Positions 33,377 to 42,864 of a stretch of 64,000 bases of DNA are shown here, one piece after another (position 1 is the first letter of the stretch; each line of letters begins with the position of its first letter). This stretch comes from Bacteroidetes bacterium UBA1941 (GTDB lineage Bacteria > Bacteroidota > Bacteroidia > Chitinophagales > LD1). The DNA is taken from positions 1-64,000 of the forward strand of contig DDEZ01000006.1 of assembly GCA_002336805.1 (NCBI GenBank), read 5' to 3'. The notes under the pieces were generated by a model. That model was not told the origin of the DNA. It saw nothing but the letters and a program-made list of their open reading frames with translations, and did not search any database. The position numbers were made by a program, and so were the translations under genes.

Positions 33377-35296
33377 TCATTTCTTGCGGCCCGAGAAGCC
33401 GATCATATAGATCACGGCAGCAGCTACGAGGGCCTGTGCCAGCAGCGTCTCTGCAGTAGGGTAGAGGCCCAGCAGTTCTACATGAGGCAGCACGGTGATG
33501 CCATGTATAGGCACTACACCTGTCTCCTGCAGCGAGTGCAGGCCTTTACCCATCAGGATCACGGCCAGTATACCCATTACTATAGATGATACCTTGAAGA
33601 GCTTTGGTATAGGCAGCTTTGCGGAGAACTTCAATACCAGATAAGCCAGCGATATGACCATGATAAATGCTACCACTACACCGAGCACGATAGCATGCTC
33701 TTGTTTGCCTGATGATTCTACATTGATAGCAGACAGGAATAATACCGACTCAAATACCTCACGGAAAACGACGAGGAATGAAAATGCAAACAGTCCCAGC
33801 AGGCTGCCCCCACTGGTGAAACGCTTGATACTGGATGTCACGTATTCTTTCCACTTCGTAGCCTCAGATTTGCCATGCAGCCAGAAGCCAATGTAGAGTA
33901 GCATAGCCACAGCTATCAGGGCGATGGTGCCCTCCATCAGCTCTACCTGCTCCATATGAGACTGTATGAGCTGCCCACCTATCATCCATAGTATCACACC
34001 GCATATCGCAGCTATGACCCAGCCCGCATGTACGTAGATCTTTGAGCTGCGCAGGCCTGATGCATTGATGATACCGAGTATGACCATGATCACCAGAAAT
34101 GCCTCCAGCCCCTCGCGCAGCAGGATAGATATGGACATCATGATAGCCAGCCAGAATGACATCTCTCCTTTGCTGATCACCTTGCCAGCCTGAGCTATCA
34201 GCTCTTTGGAGGCTTTGAGTGAGTCGCTGATCTCTATGAGGCTGCGATGCTCCGTGATGATGCGGTGCGTATTATTCATCTGGTCCTCCAGGCGCTCCAT
34301 GAGGCCGGGATCGGTAGAGCGCAGCTGCTTTTCTATCGGCTCTATACCCTCCATATAGGCCATGTTGGCCAGTTTTTCGGCCTCTTCATAGTTGCCCTCG
34401 CGAGAGGCGGCCAGAGACTCATCTATATACTTTATGGCAGCATCTATGAAGCGGTCCTTAGATTCATTGGGCTGATGATAGCGCAGGCGCGCGAGGTCCT
34501 TGTGGCTCGCGCGAAATGTCTGTGATACCTCGTGATCACTCAGCGCAGCTATCTGAGCCAGCCCCAGCCCGGCAAATCGCTCTTTTATAAATGCCTCATC
34601 AGAGGTTTTGTTTTTTTGTGGTGCCTCATAGCGCAGGGTCATGATGTAGAAAGCAGCATCCCAGACCTCTTCATCAGACAGCTCTGGGTGAGCCTTCATA
34701 CCTGTGCCTTGCACACCGCAGCGTACGGTATTATAGATAGAGAAAGGAGACATGAGCGCCATCTTTCCTTCGTCGTGAAAGTTTCTGGGCCGTGGATCCA
34801 GTTTCTCACCTTCTTTGCCATCTCCATAGCCGTGCACACCGTGGCATTTGGAGCAGTTGGCCATATAGACAGCTTTGCCATCCAGGATATTAGGGTATTC
34901 GGTAGGGGCTATGGTCAGGCCGCTGGCCTTGATCACTTCTGCCTTGGCCAGATTGGCAGCCTCAGAGACGTCGGCAAAAGGAGCTTTTGAGCGGATCAGG
35001 CTATCCGTCCTGCGCACCATGATGCCTATTTTCTGAGAGTCAGCCGGCCAGTTTGGGGCAAATTGTTTGTAATATTTCTCGGCAGAGGTGCAGAAGCCGA
35101 GCATTTCTTCGTATTCATCCTCATTTATCACTTTACCATTGGCTACACCGTTAGGGTAGTCACGGCTCATATAGTTTAGGGTGTGGACGAGTATTCGCGA
35201 AGCCTCACTATTTTCGCTTGCAAATGAACGTGTTATGGGTAAAACAATCGTCCCTAAGAGCACCAAAAGCCTTAAATATTGACGACGGCAATTCAT
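33377..35296 (-). CDS. cytochrome c-FTR1 family iron permease fusion
   Basis: The product has 639 residues. A signal peptide (about 1-27) precedes a periplasmic helical region containing a c-type heme site CSKCH (148-152) with a likely Met axial ligand downstream. A coiled helical linker follows to about 375. The C-terminal FTR1 permease (about 380-635) has about seven membrane helices and both REXXE-type motifs, REGLEAF near 393 and REVFESV near 515. FTR1 imports iron in partnership with oxidation of Fe(II); the fused heme domain suggests electron transfer during uptake. This fused architecture is known in Bacteroidota. No ferric uptake regulator site was recognised upstream. Confidence 0.9.
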   Translation of the reverse strand: MNCRRQYLRLLVLLGTIVLPITRSFASENSEASRILVHTLNYMSRDYPNGVANGKVINEDEYEEMLGFCTSAEKYYKQFAPNWPADSQKIGIMVRRTDSLIRSKAPFADVSEAANLAKAEVIKASGLTIAPTEYPNILDGKAVYMANCSKCHGVHGYGDGKEGEKLDPRPRNFHDEGKMALMSPFSIYNTVRCGVQGTGMKAHPELSDEEVWDAAFYIMTLRYEAPQKNKTSDEAFIKERFAGLGLAQIAALSDHEVSQTFRASHKDLARLRYHQPNESKDRFIDAAIKYIDESLAASREGNYEEAEKLANMAYMEGIEPIEKQLRSTDPGLMERLEDQMNNTHRIITEHRSLIEISDSLKASKELIAQAGKVISKGEMSFWLAIMMSISILLREGLEAFLVIMVILGIINASGLRSSKIYVHAGWVIAAICGVILWMIGGQLIQSHMEQVELMEGTIALIAVAMLLYIGFWLHGKSEATKWKEYVTSSIKRFTSGGSLLGLFAFSFLVVFREVFESVLFLSAINVESSGKQEHAIVLGVVVAFIMVISLAYLVLKFSAKLPIPKLFKVSSIVMGILAVILMGKGLHSLQETGVVPIHGITVLPHVELLGLYPTAETLLAQALVAAAVIYMIGFSGRKK

Positions 35297-35366
35297 TTAC
35301 CTTATTTAGAATGAGTATAAACAAGGCAAATATAATGGCTAAACGGAGGAATCAAAATGATTTAAC

Positions 35367-35852
35367 TCATTTCCAGAATTCCCACCATTTACCTTGCTCC
35401 GGTTCTGGCTGTGTCACAGGGGCTGGCACAGGCTGTACCTTCAGCTGTTCGCGCTCCTGCTGATACCAGTCTTCCGTCAGTTTTACAGCATTGATCAGCA
35501 TCTGTACTATCTCCTTGGGTGGGCCTACGGAGTCTTCACCATACGTTACTTTAAATCCGGCCTCTTCACCATTCGGCCCGCTGAATACGACCAGCAGTTT
35601 GCACAGCCGTCCAGTGTAGGGTGTCTGCTCAAAAGCGCCTGAAAACATAAACCAGTTTTCATCTACGGTCATCATAAAGGCCTCGTAGTGGCCCAGATCG
35701 CTGTAGCCTTTCAGCAGCTCCATATGTGCATCAGGGTTGCCATTGCCTCCGCGGCAGATGGTTCCATCCTTTGCCAGCACTATAAATAGTGCATTGTGCT
35801 CGGCTATATCCAGAGAGATGAGGCATTTGTCCAGTTTGTCTTTGTAGCTCAT
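35367..35852 (-). CDS. hypothetical protein with WWEFWK tail
   Basis: The product has 161 residues with no signal peptide or membrane helix. The first 125 residues look like a compact alpha/beta domain (LFIVLAKDGTICRGGNG, NWFMFSGAFEQTPYTGRL). A Pro/Gln-rich linker and the aromatic C-terminal KWWEFWK follow. Such Trp-rich tails are common at the ends of Bacteroidota proteins, but I cannot assign a family. It is read alone on the minus strand between the FTR1 and permease genes. Confidence 0.6.
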   Translation of the reverse strand: MSYKDKLDKCLISLDIAEHNALFIVLAKDGTICRGGNGNPDAHMELLKGYSDLGHYEAFMMTVDENWFMFSGAFEQTPYTGRLCKLLVVFSGPNGEEAGFKVTYGEDSVGPPKEIVQMLINAVKLTEDWYQQEREQLKVQPVPAPVTQPEPEQGKWWEFWK

Positions 35853-35915
35853 GGTCGGGTTTAGATAGGTTGTTCTTATGTTCCTTTATGAAAACGAATA
35901 TCGGAGGTTATTGTT

Positions 35916-37373
35916 TTAATTATTGCTGTTGTCAGCAGTAACGCGATTCACGCGCCGCCAGATAAAGTATACCGGTATACCCGCCAGTATGATGATGAGT
36001 CCTGGTATGGAGTTCTCCGGCTTTGCATAGAGCAGGTTGATACAAAATAGTGCTGCAAATATGATATACACGATGGGGATGACAGGATAGCCAAAAGCCT
36101 TGTAGGGGCGCTCTGCATCAGGGCGTGTGCGGCGCAGGATGAATATGCCTGCGATAGTAAGAATGTAAAAGAGCATGACCCCAAACATGACATAATCCAG
36201 CAGAGGGCCATATTTGCCAGACAGGGTGAGCAGCGCCGCCCAGATCAACTGGATCCACAGGGCAAAGCCAGGAACCCCATTCTTATTATCTTCTTTCATT
36301 TTATTGAAAAAAAGGCCATCACGCGCCATGGCCTGATAGACACGTACGCTAGAGAGCACGATGCCATTATTGCAGCTGAAGGTTGAGATCATGATCAGGA
36401 TGGCCATGATCACCGTAGCCGTGGTGCCAAAGATCATGGTGGCCGCAGCCGTGCCCACTCGGTCATTGGCCGCAAACTGTATACCCTGTGAGATTGGTGT
36501 CAGCCCATCAGGATCTCCTGCTACTGGCAGGAGGCTGAGATAGGCCATATTGGTGAGCAGGTATAGCACGGTCACTATCAGCGTACCGAAGAGGAGGCTC
36601 AGAGGGATATTGCGCTTTGGGTTTTCTATATCACCGGATATGAAGGTCACATTATTCCAAGCATCAGAAGAGAAGAGCGATCCTACCAATGCTGCACCCA
36701 GCGCCGTGGCCACACCCATGGTGCTCAGCTCATGCCAGCTCCACTGGCCACCGTCTTTGGTCCAGGCTATGGTGCTCCAGGTATCCATAAAGTTCCTGTG
36801 CCACACCTCCGGATCACGGAAGAAGACCAGCCCGAGTATGATCAAGCCAAACAGCGCGATCAGCTTGGTAGAGGAAAAGACTCGCGCTATCAGCTTGCCG
36901 TAGTGAATGCCGCGGGTATTTATCAAAGTCAGTATCAGGATGGATAAGACGCCCACCAGCTGCGCTGCAGATAGCTGGTACCAGCCCAGGTCCAGCAATA
37001 TATTTTTCTCGCCCAATGGCGCATAGAGCACCCCGGCAAATTTCGCGAAGGCTACTGCCACCGCTGCGATGGTGCCCGACTGTACTACGAGGAATAAGGT
37101 CCAGCCATATACAAAACCTACCAGCGGATTGAAAGCCTCTTTGAGATACACATATTGGCCACCCGCATGCGGAAACATGCCCGCCAGCTCTCCATAGCTC
37201 AGTGCGGCAAAGACGGTGATCACACCGGATATGACCCAGAGCAGCAGCAGCCAGCCAGGCCCTGAGATAGTACGCGTCATCTCCGCACTGACTATAAATA
37301 TCCCTGAGCCGATCATAGACCCTGATACGATCAGGATCGCATCTGCTAGTGTGAGCTTTCTCTTTGATTCCAT
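35916..37373 (-). CDS. APC-family amino acid permease
   Basis: A 485-residue integral membrane protein with about 12 helices. It starts with the APC signature MIGSGIFIVSAEMTR (about 21-35), followed by ISGVITVFAALSYGELAGMFPHAGGQYVYLKEAF, typical of TM2 and TM3, and a C-terminal region resembling L-amino acid or cationic amino acid transporters (RRTRPDAERPYKAFGYPVIP near 430). The substrate cannot be read from the sequence. Start at 37373 (MESKRKLTLADAI) is well supported by the immediate APC fold. Confidence 0.92.
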   Translation of the reverse strand: MESKRKLTLADAILIVSGSMIGSGIFIVSAEMTRTISGPGWLLLLWVISGVITVFAALSYGELAGMFPHAGGQYVYLKEAFNPLVGFVYGWTLFLVVQSGTIAAVAVAFAKFAGVLYAPLGEKNILLDLGWYQLSAAQLVGVLSILILTLINTRGIHYGKLIARVFSSTKLIALFGLIILGLVFFRDPEVWHRNFMDTWSTIAWTKDGGQWSWHELSTMGVATALGAALVGSLFSSDAWNNVTFISGDIENPKRNIPLSLLFGTLIVTVLYLLTNMAYLSLLPVAGDPDGLTPISQGIQFAANDRVGTAAATMIFGTTATVIMAILIMISTFSCNNGIVLSSVRVYQAMARDGLFFNKMKEDNKNGVPGFALWIQLIWAALLTLSGKYGPLLDYVMFGVMLFYILTIAGIFILRRTRPDAERPYKAFGYPVIPIVYIIFAALFCINLLYAKPENSIPGLIIILAGIPVYFIWRRVNRVTADNSNN

Positions 37374-37553
37374 CTCCTAAATATATGATATAAGATGAAA
37401 TGCATGAGTAATGCAAATGGAACATAGAAGCCGGAAGCGGCTTTTTTTCCTCAAAGTCAGTAAAGTATCTCTCGCTTTGCTAGTACATGCGCACTATCTG
37501 CGCTGAAAGGCCCGTGGCATGACTTTGGAGCCTGTCAGATAAAACTAACTGAC

Positions 37554-37763
37554 ATGAAAAAGATAATGATCATCCTCGGACTCATAGCTACAGTATCACT
37601 GGGCTCATGCAAGAAAGACTGGACGTGCTCATGCACCGACCAGTCAGGAGTAAACACATATCACACGATACCTAACGCAAGTATCACAGATGCTAAAAAT
37701 ACCTGCAACGGATATGAAACGCACGTGAGCAGCAGTATCTATACAAACTGCTCAATAGAATAA
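37554..37763 (+). CDS. small Cys-rich lipoprotein
   Basis: A 69-residue product with a signal peptide and lipobox LGSC (Cys19) and then KKDWTCSCTDQSG, a short N-terminal motif seen in many small Bacteroidota lipoproteins. Five further Cys could form disulfides. Function unknown. It converges on the metallophosphoesterase gene with a 3-bp gap. Confidence 0.7.
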   Translation: MKKIMIILGLIATVSLGSCKKDWTCSCTDQSGVNTYHTIPNASITDAKNTCNGYETHVSSSIYTNCSIE

Positions 37764-37766
37764 TGA

Positions 37767-39014
37767 TCAGCCTCTGCGGAGGGTGATCTCAGTGATCTCA
37801 GGCAGTATACCTACCCGGCCAGGATATCCGAGAAATCCGAATCCACGGTTGACGTAGATATACTGCCTTCCTTCCTGGTATAGGCCCGCCCACTGTTTGT
37901 AGACAAACTGTGATGGGGACCATTTGATATACCGTGTTTCTATACCAAACTGGAAGCCATGCGTATGACCACTCAGCGTGAGGTCTATATCAGGATACTC
38001 AGGCCGTACCTGCGCATCCCAGTGTGAGGGGTCGTGACTCATCAGTATCTTAAAGGGAATTTCCTCTGTGCCTTTATGTGCTTCGTCTAGTTTCCCGTAT
38101 TTAGGGAAGTGTAGTGCATTACCCCAGTTCTCTATACCTATGATAGCTATCTTCTGCCCGTCGCGCTCGAGTATGTGGTTTTCATTCATGAGCAGCTTCC
38201 ATCCCATGTCTGCATGTGTCTGCATGAATCGGCTGAAGTTCGCCTTCTTCTCTTCTGCAGTATCCCAGCCTACATAGTCGCCATAGTCATGATTGCCGGT
38301 AGTAGAGAGCACGCCTTCTTTAGCACGGAGCTTTGAGAAGATCTCCTTGTATGGTGCAGCTTCTTCCGCTATGTTATTCACCAGGTCTCCTGTGAATAAG
38401 ATGATATCCGCATTCATGCTATTGATATGCTCTACAGCGCGCACCAGCGGCTCAGTACGATTGAAACTGCCGGTATGGATGTCGGATATTTGTATGAATC
38501 TGAAGCCGTCAAAAGCTTCTGGCAGGTTTGGAAATTTTAAGGTGAGCTTGCGGTATTGATAGTTATACGCATTGACCACTACACCATAGATCAGGCTAAA
38601 GACCGGTACTGCAGCAGTAGCGAGTGCCACACGGGCGAGAAACTTGGAACGAGGGATGCCCGGATCTTCAGACGCTATCTTGGGAGAGTCAAATACGGTA
38701 TAATATAAATAACCTACCAGCCTGGCCAGATCGCCTATCAGCATGAAAAGCAGCACCACTAGTTTAGCTATCAGCAGCAGCGCCATCAGTGAGGTGACGG
38801 TCGTGAAGATGATCTTGTGGTCCCCCTTCATGCCAAAAGCCCGGTAAGAGAAGAACACCACATATAGCAATACATCAAAAATCAGATAGCCTATCACAAA
38901 CGGATGTAGCCGCGCACCCTCCCTGGCGGGAAAGAGCAATTTGACGCACTGAAACATATAGTACTCTCCTGCAGCCAGCAGAGCGATAAAAAATATAGGG
39001 AGCAAACTTTTCAT
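37767..39014 (-). CDS. membrane-anchored metallophosphoesterase (YkuE-like)
   Basis: The product has 415 residues. Four to five N-terminal membrane helices (to about 155) anchor a calcineurin-like catalytic domain. Metal ligands are visible in order: SDIHTGS near 176, GDLVNN near 206, TGNHDYGDY near 240, SHDPSHW near 329 and GHTHGFQFG near 352. Homologues include YkuE-type phosphoesterases and some UDP-2,3-diacylglucosamine hydrolases; the substrate is not decidable from sequence. It is divergent from the M1 peptidase gene across 82 bp. Confidence 0.9.
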   Translation of the reverse strand: MKSLLPIFFIALLAAGEYYMFQCVKLLFPAREGARLHPFVIGYLIFDVLLYVVFFSYRAFGMKGDHKIIFTTVTSLMALLLIAKLVVLLFMLIGDLARLVGYLYYTVFDSPKIASEDPGIPRSKFLARVALATAAVPVFSLIYGVVVNAYNYQYRKLTLKFPNLPEAFDGFRFIQISDIHTGSFNRTEPLVRAVEHINSMNADIILFTGDLVNNIAEEAAPYKEIFSKLRAKEGVLSTTGNHDYGDYVGWDTAEEKKANFSRFMQTHADMGWKLLMNENHILERDGQKIAIIGIENWGNALHFPKYGKLDEAHKGTEEIPFKILMSHDPSHWDAQVRPEYPDIDLTLSGHTHGFQFGIETRYIKWSPSQFVYKQWAGLYQEGRQYIYVNRGFGFLGYPGRVGILPEITEITLRRG

Positions 39015-39096
39015 TTATAGATAGCTGTTAAATAGCGGGAATAGTTATTAGACGTTTGTATAGGCAATATATTTATTTTAGCCACAAAATTACCGG

Positions 39097-40833
39097 ATGT
39101 CCTTAAATAAATCCGCCTTATTGACCGGCATATTGAGCCCCTTTGCAATATTCCGCACTGCCTCCTCTGCCCGTATGGTAGCGCTCGTTTGCCTGCTGTC
39201 TCTTCCGGTGTCCTACTCCTTTGCGCAGCTACTGGATCAGAAGAAGGCATTCTCACGGGCCGATACCCTGCGGGGCAGCCTCAGGCCGGAGCGCACCTGC
39301 TATGATGTGCAGTTTTATGAGCTCCGTGTGAAAGTCGATACCGTGCATCAATCTATCAGCGGCAGCAGCGAGATATTCTTTAAGGCTACGGCAGATATAT
39401 CAGCCATGCAGATAGATCTGCGGGACAGTATGGAGATAGATGATATCACCTGCAAGGGTAAGCGTATCTACTACAGCCGCGAGTACAACGCTGTTTTTCT
39501 TGCGTTTCCCACGCCTATAGCTGCAGGTACAGAGACCAGCGTGCTGGTAAAGTATCACGGCACACCGGTCAAGGCCAAACGCGCTCCCTGGGATGGTGGC
39601 TTCGTATGGAGGCATGATCAGAAGGGCAAATTCTGGCTCGGCGTAGCCTGCGAGGGCCTCGGTGCCTCCAGCTGGTGGCCGTGCAAGGATCACCTGAGCG
39701 ATGAGCCGGACAAGGGTATCCGCATCATCACTACCTACCCTAAGGGACTGAAGTGCGTGACAAACGGACAGGATATGGGCGATGTGGATGAGGGAGAGTG
39801 GACCACGCACACCTCACTGGTCACCTACCCGATCAATACGTATAATGTCACGCTCAATATCGGTGACTATGTGCACTGGGAGGATGAGTATGTAGCTGCA
39901 GACGGTCAGAAACTGAAGCTGAATTACGACGTGATCTCTTACAATCTGGAGAAGTCAAAAAAGCAGTTTGAAGTGGTAAAGCCGATGCTGAAAACGTACG
40001 AGAAGTACCTGGGCAAATATCCCTTTTGGAGGGATGGCTACCGGCTGGTAGAGACACACTACCTCGGTATGGAGCACCAGAGCTGTATAGCCTACGGCAA
40101 TCACTACAAGATGGGCTATGATGGTACAGATTTCTCACGGATGGGATTGTGGTTTGACTATATCATCATACACGAGTCCGGCCATGAGTGGTGGGGCAAT
40201 AGTGTCAGCGCAAAGGATATAGCCGATATGTGGATCCACGAGGGCTTTTGTACCTATTCTGAGTCCATGTTTATAGAGGATAAATATGGCAAAGACACCG
40301 CCATACTCTATATCAATGCAAAGAAATCTCATGTAGAGAATGCCACACCGGTGCAAGGGCAATACCTGGGTGTGAATGAGGAGGGGAGTGGCGATATGTA
40401 CAATAAGGGCTCACTGATGCTCAATACGCTCCGCACTGTAGTAAACAATGATGCGCTCTGGTGGCAGATTATTAAGGGGGTCAGCGATACAGCCTTTAAA
40501 TACAAGACCACTAATGCCGCAGAGGTCATCGCCTACTTCAATAAAAAGAGTGGCATGGATCTCACGCCCATTTTTGACCAATACCTGAAATATCCGTCTA
40601 TACCAAAGTTTGCCTATACGCTGCGCAAACTGAAGGGAAAGAAGTACGAGCTGATCTATTTCTGGCTCACAGATGTCCGAAATTTCTCTATGCCTGTCGT
40701 CGTGACCATAGAGGGCCGGCAGGAGCGCCTGCCCGCCAGCAATATGATAGGCACTAAAGTCATTACCCTCCGGTCAGAAAATGACTTTAAAGTGGAACAG
40801 GATCTCGGTTACTTCAATATCGAAAGGAGGTAA
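39097..40833 (+). CDS. M1-family zinc metallopeptidase
   Basis: The product has 578 residues and is a secreted aminopeptidase-like enzyme. A signal peptide ends near SYSFAQ; an internal Met at 39175 (MVALVCLLS) could be the true start. Zinc ligands are His359 and His363 in HESGHEWWG with Glu382 in IHEGF, exactly the HEXXH-X18-E spacing. The substrate-recognition loop reads LGMEHQS instead of the classical GAMEN, so specificity may differ from aminopeptidase N. The C-terminal aminopeptidase domain is short. The stop codon overlaps a strong Shine-Dalgarno for the next gene. Confidence 0.92.
   Translation: MSLNKSALLTGILSPFAIFRTASSARMVALVCLLSLPVSYSFAQLLDQKKAFSRADTLRGSLRPERTCYDVQFYELRVKVDTVHQSISGSSEIFFKATADISAMQIDLRDSMEIDDITCKGKRIYYSREYNAVFLAFPTPIAAGTETSVLVKYHGTPVKAKRAPWDGGFVWRHDQKGKFWLGVACEGLGASSWWPCKDHLSDEPDKGIRIITTYPKGLKCVTNGQDMGDVDEGEWTTHTSLVTYPINTYNVTLNIGDYVHWEDEYVAADGQKLKLNYDVISYNLEKSKKQFEVVKPMLKTYEKYLGKYPFWRDGYRLVETHYLGMEHQSCIAYGNHYKMGYDGTDFSRMGLWFDYIIIHESGHEWWGNSVSAKDIADMWIHEGFCTYSESMFIEDKYGKDTAILYINAKKSHVENATPVQGQYLGVNEEGSGDMYNKGSLMLNTLRTVVNNDALWWQIIKGVSDTAFKYKTTNAAEVIAYFNKKSGMDLTPIFDQYLKYPSIPKFAYTLRKLKGKKYELIYFWLTDVRNFSMPVVVTIEGRQERLPASNMIGTKVITLRSENDFKVEQDLGYFNIERR
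40822..40831 (+). promoter_or_regulatory. strong Shine-Dalgarno before the AraC gene
   Basis: GAAAGGAGGT overlaps the last sense codons and stop of the peptidase gene and lies 13 bases before the ATG at 40844. It decides that start over the upstream in-frame codon at 40781. Such a strong site is unusual in Bacteroidota and implies coupled translation. Confidence 0.7.
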
Positions 40834-40843
40834 AGACTACATC

Positions 40844-41758
40844 ATGCCGGCGCAGAAGATCTATACTTACGAAAGCTCCGATACTTTTACTCAAAAGTTC
40901 ATGCCCGGTATCACAGCCACGCGCATGATCAAGCCTGATGCTGATTGGTTTTTCATAGTGCGCGTAGAGGAGATGTATAAACTGGTCACGAGAAAGGTGC
41001 CTGCGTCGCGATCTGTACATCATACCTGCATCTACCTCACCAGCGGCACTGCTACTATGAAGGTCGGTAGTGACCAGTATACTATTTCAAAGGGAGAGTT
41101 GCTCTTTGTACCAGCCGGTCAGGTGTTCTCTTTCGGTCCGGGAGATGTAAACAAGGGCTACCTGCTGGGCTTCCATCCAGATATGCTCACCAGATCAGCA
41201 GATAAGAAAGTGGCGCTCCAGAGATTTAATTTCCTGAAAGTGTGGGGCTACCCCAGGATACAGCCACCATCTCAGACCTCTCAGCATATACTGCACCTCT
41301 GCAAGCGTTTGCTATCAGAGTATCGGACCTATGCACAGACCCGGCCGGCTATCTTGCAGCCGTACCTTATGGCGCTGCTGGGAGAGGCGGATACAGCCTA
41401 TCCGGTAGCAGAGGCTGTGAGTACTACAGCCGGCACCGGTATTGCAAATAAGTTTCGTGAGCTGCTCACGGTCCATATCACGTCTGAGCAGCGCGTCACA
41501 GACTATGCCGCCCGGCTGCACATCACGCCCAATCATCTCAATAAAATAGTAAAAGCGGCCACAGGCAAATCTCCCACGCGGTGGATAGATGAGGCGATAG
41601 TAGCAGAGGCTAAAGTATTGCTCTACCAGAGTGACCAGACCATAGGAGAGATAGCTGCAGCGGTCGGTATAGCTGATGCTGCATACTTCAGCCGCCTCTT
41701 CAAAAAGTATGAAGGCATGACACCTGGTGCCTACCGGCAAATGATTGAAAAGTCCTGA
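40844..41758 (+). CDS. AraC-family transcriptional regulator
   Basis: The product has 304 residues from the chosen start. An N-terminal cupin-like sensory domain (about 40-140; TYTISKGELLFVPAGQVFSF) is followed by a C-terminal AraC double helix-turn-helix at about 205-300 (VTDYAARLHITPNHLNKIVKAATG, TIGEIAAAVGIADAAYFSRLFKKYEGMTPGAYR). It is translated from a strong ribosome site inside the end of the peptidase gene, so the two are likely one transcript. The ligand is unknown. Confidence 0.9.
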   Translation: MPAQKIYTYESSDTFTQKFMPGITATRMIKPDADWFFIVRVEEMYKLVTRKVPASRSVHHTCIYLTSGTATMKVGSDQYTISKGELLFVPAGQVFSFGPGDVNKGYLLGFHPDMLTRSADKKVALQRFNFLKVWGYPRIQPPSQTSQHILHLCKRLLSEYRTYAQTRPAILQPYLMALLGEADTAYPVAEAVSTTAGTGIANKFRELLTVHITSEQRVTDYAARLHITPNHLNKIVKAATGKSPTRWIDEAIVAEAKVLLYQSDQTIGEIAAAVGIADAAYFSRLFKKYEGMTPGAYRQMIEKS

Positions 41759-41824
41759 AAGCTGCTGCTAATATCCTACTGCCAGCCGCGTGATGCTCCC
41801 ACCTTTGCATCACAATAGCTACGC

Positions 41825-42250
41825 ATGGCACCACACATCGTTCCCGACTTTCCCCTTGCTGAAAAAATAGGCGCAGTAGTCATCGCACTCGTATGGATAC
41901 TCGCTACGTCTCTGATACCGGAGCCTCATCGCCTCCGCATCAGTGCCCTCACTATAGCCGGCGCAGGTGCCGCCTACCTGAGTGGCGGTCTGGGCGGGTG
42001 GGAGTTTGTGTTTTGCATCCTGATGAGCGCAGTCGCCTTCCGGGCACTCGATAGTTACACCTTTGTGGGCATAGGCTGGCTACTGCATACCTGCTGGGAT
42101 ATCATGCACCATCTGTATGGCAATCCGATAGTCCCCTTTGACCCGTCATCCTCTGCCGGCTGCGCAGTCTGCGATACGATACTCGCTATCTATTTCTTCT
42201 GCGGCGCACCGGGATTCTTTACTACTTTCCACCGTGCAGAGGAAGCCTGA
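41825..42250 (+). CDS. DUF6010-family membrane protein
   Basis: The product has 141 residues and about four membrane helices. The C-terminal half carries the motif DIMHHLYGNPIVPFDPSSS, which I recognise as the DUF6010 signature, and two Cys in SAGCAVCD. The function is unknown. It stands 66 bp after the AraC gene, which could control it. Confidence 0.65.
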   Translation: MAPHIVPDFPLAEKIGAVVIALVWILATSLIPEPHRLRISALTIAGAGAAYLSGGLGGWEFVFCILMSAVAFRALDSYTFVGIGWLLHTCWDIMHHLYGNPIVPFDPSSSAGCAVCDTILAIYFFCGAPGFFTTFHRAEEA

Positions 42251-42308
42251 ATAAGATCGATCTCGCCTTGCCTCAATCAAAAATCATAAACCCGAAATCA
42301 TAAATAGC

Positions 42309-42773
42309 ATGTACCCATACGTCTTGTTCTTTCACTCTATCTGGCGCTGGTTTGTTTTAGTGAGCCTCGTCTATACTGTATATCGCGGCATACAGGGCTG
42401 GCGGCGGGGCGAGGCCTTTACCAGGGCAGATGATACGCTGCGCCATATCACAGCTACCGTAGTGCACATCCAGCTGATACTGGCAGTATGGCTTTATGGC
42501 ATTAGTCCCCTCATCCGTTATTTCTGGGCAAACTTCCACGAGGCCGTCCACGAGCGCGAGATCAGGTTCTTTGGCATGGAGCACAGCCTGATGATGCTTG
42601 TGTCGGTGATACTTGTGACCATCGGTTCTATGAAAGCAAAACGGCAGGGTACCGATCAGGGCAAGTTTAAGATCATGGCTATCTGGTACGGTATCGGCTT
42701 GCTCATCATCCTGCTGAATATCCCATGGCCATTTTCACCGCTGGTTTCCCGGCCTTGGTTTCGCGTCTTCTAG
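42309..42773 (+). CDS. four-helix membrane protein, possible cytochrome b-like
   Basis: The product has 154 residues with membrane helices near 5-24, 48-64, 90-108 and 122-140. Histidines occur in or next to helices (FHSIWRW near 9, VVHIQL near 53, MEHSLMM near 94). They could bind heme as in cytochrome b561 or DUF-type cytochromes, but no motif is decisive. It may be co-transcribed with the preceding DUF6010 gene (58-bp gap). Confidence 0.5.
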   Translation: MYPYVLFFHSIWRWFVLVSLVYTVYRGIQGWRRGEAFTRADDTLRHITATVVHIQLILAVWLYGISPLIRYFWANFHEAVHEREIRFFGMEHSLMMLVSVILVTIGSMKAKRQGTDQGKFKIMAIWYGIGLLIILLNIPWPFSPLVSRPWFRVF

Positions 42774-42864
42774 AGAAAAACATAATCTTATTGGTATATT
42801 TTAGATTTGTAATTGTCTGTTAATTAGTATTTTATATAGACATACGTCGAACAAACAATTCCGC

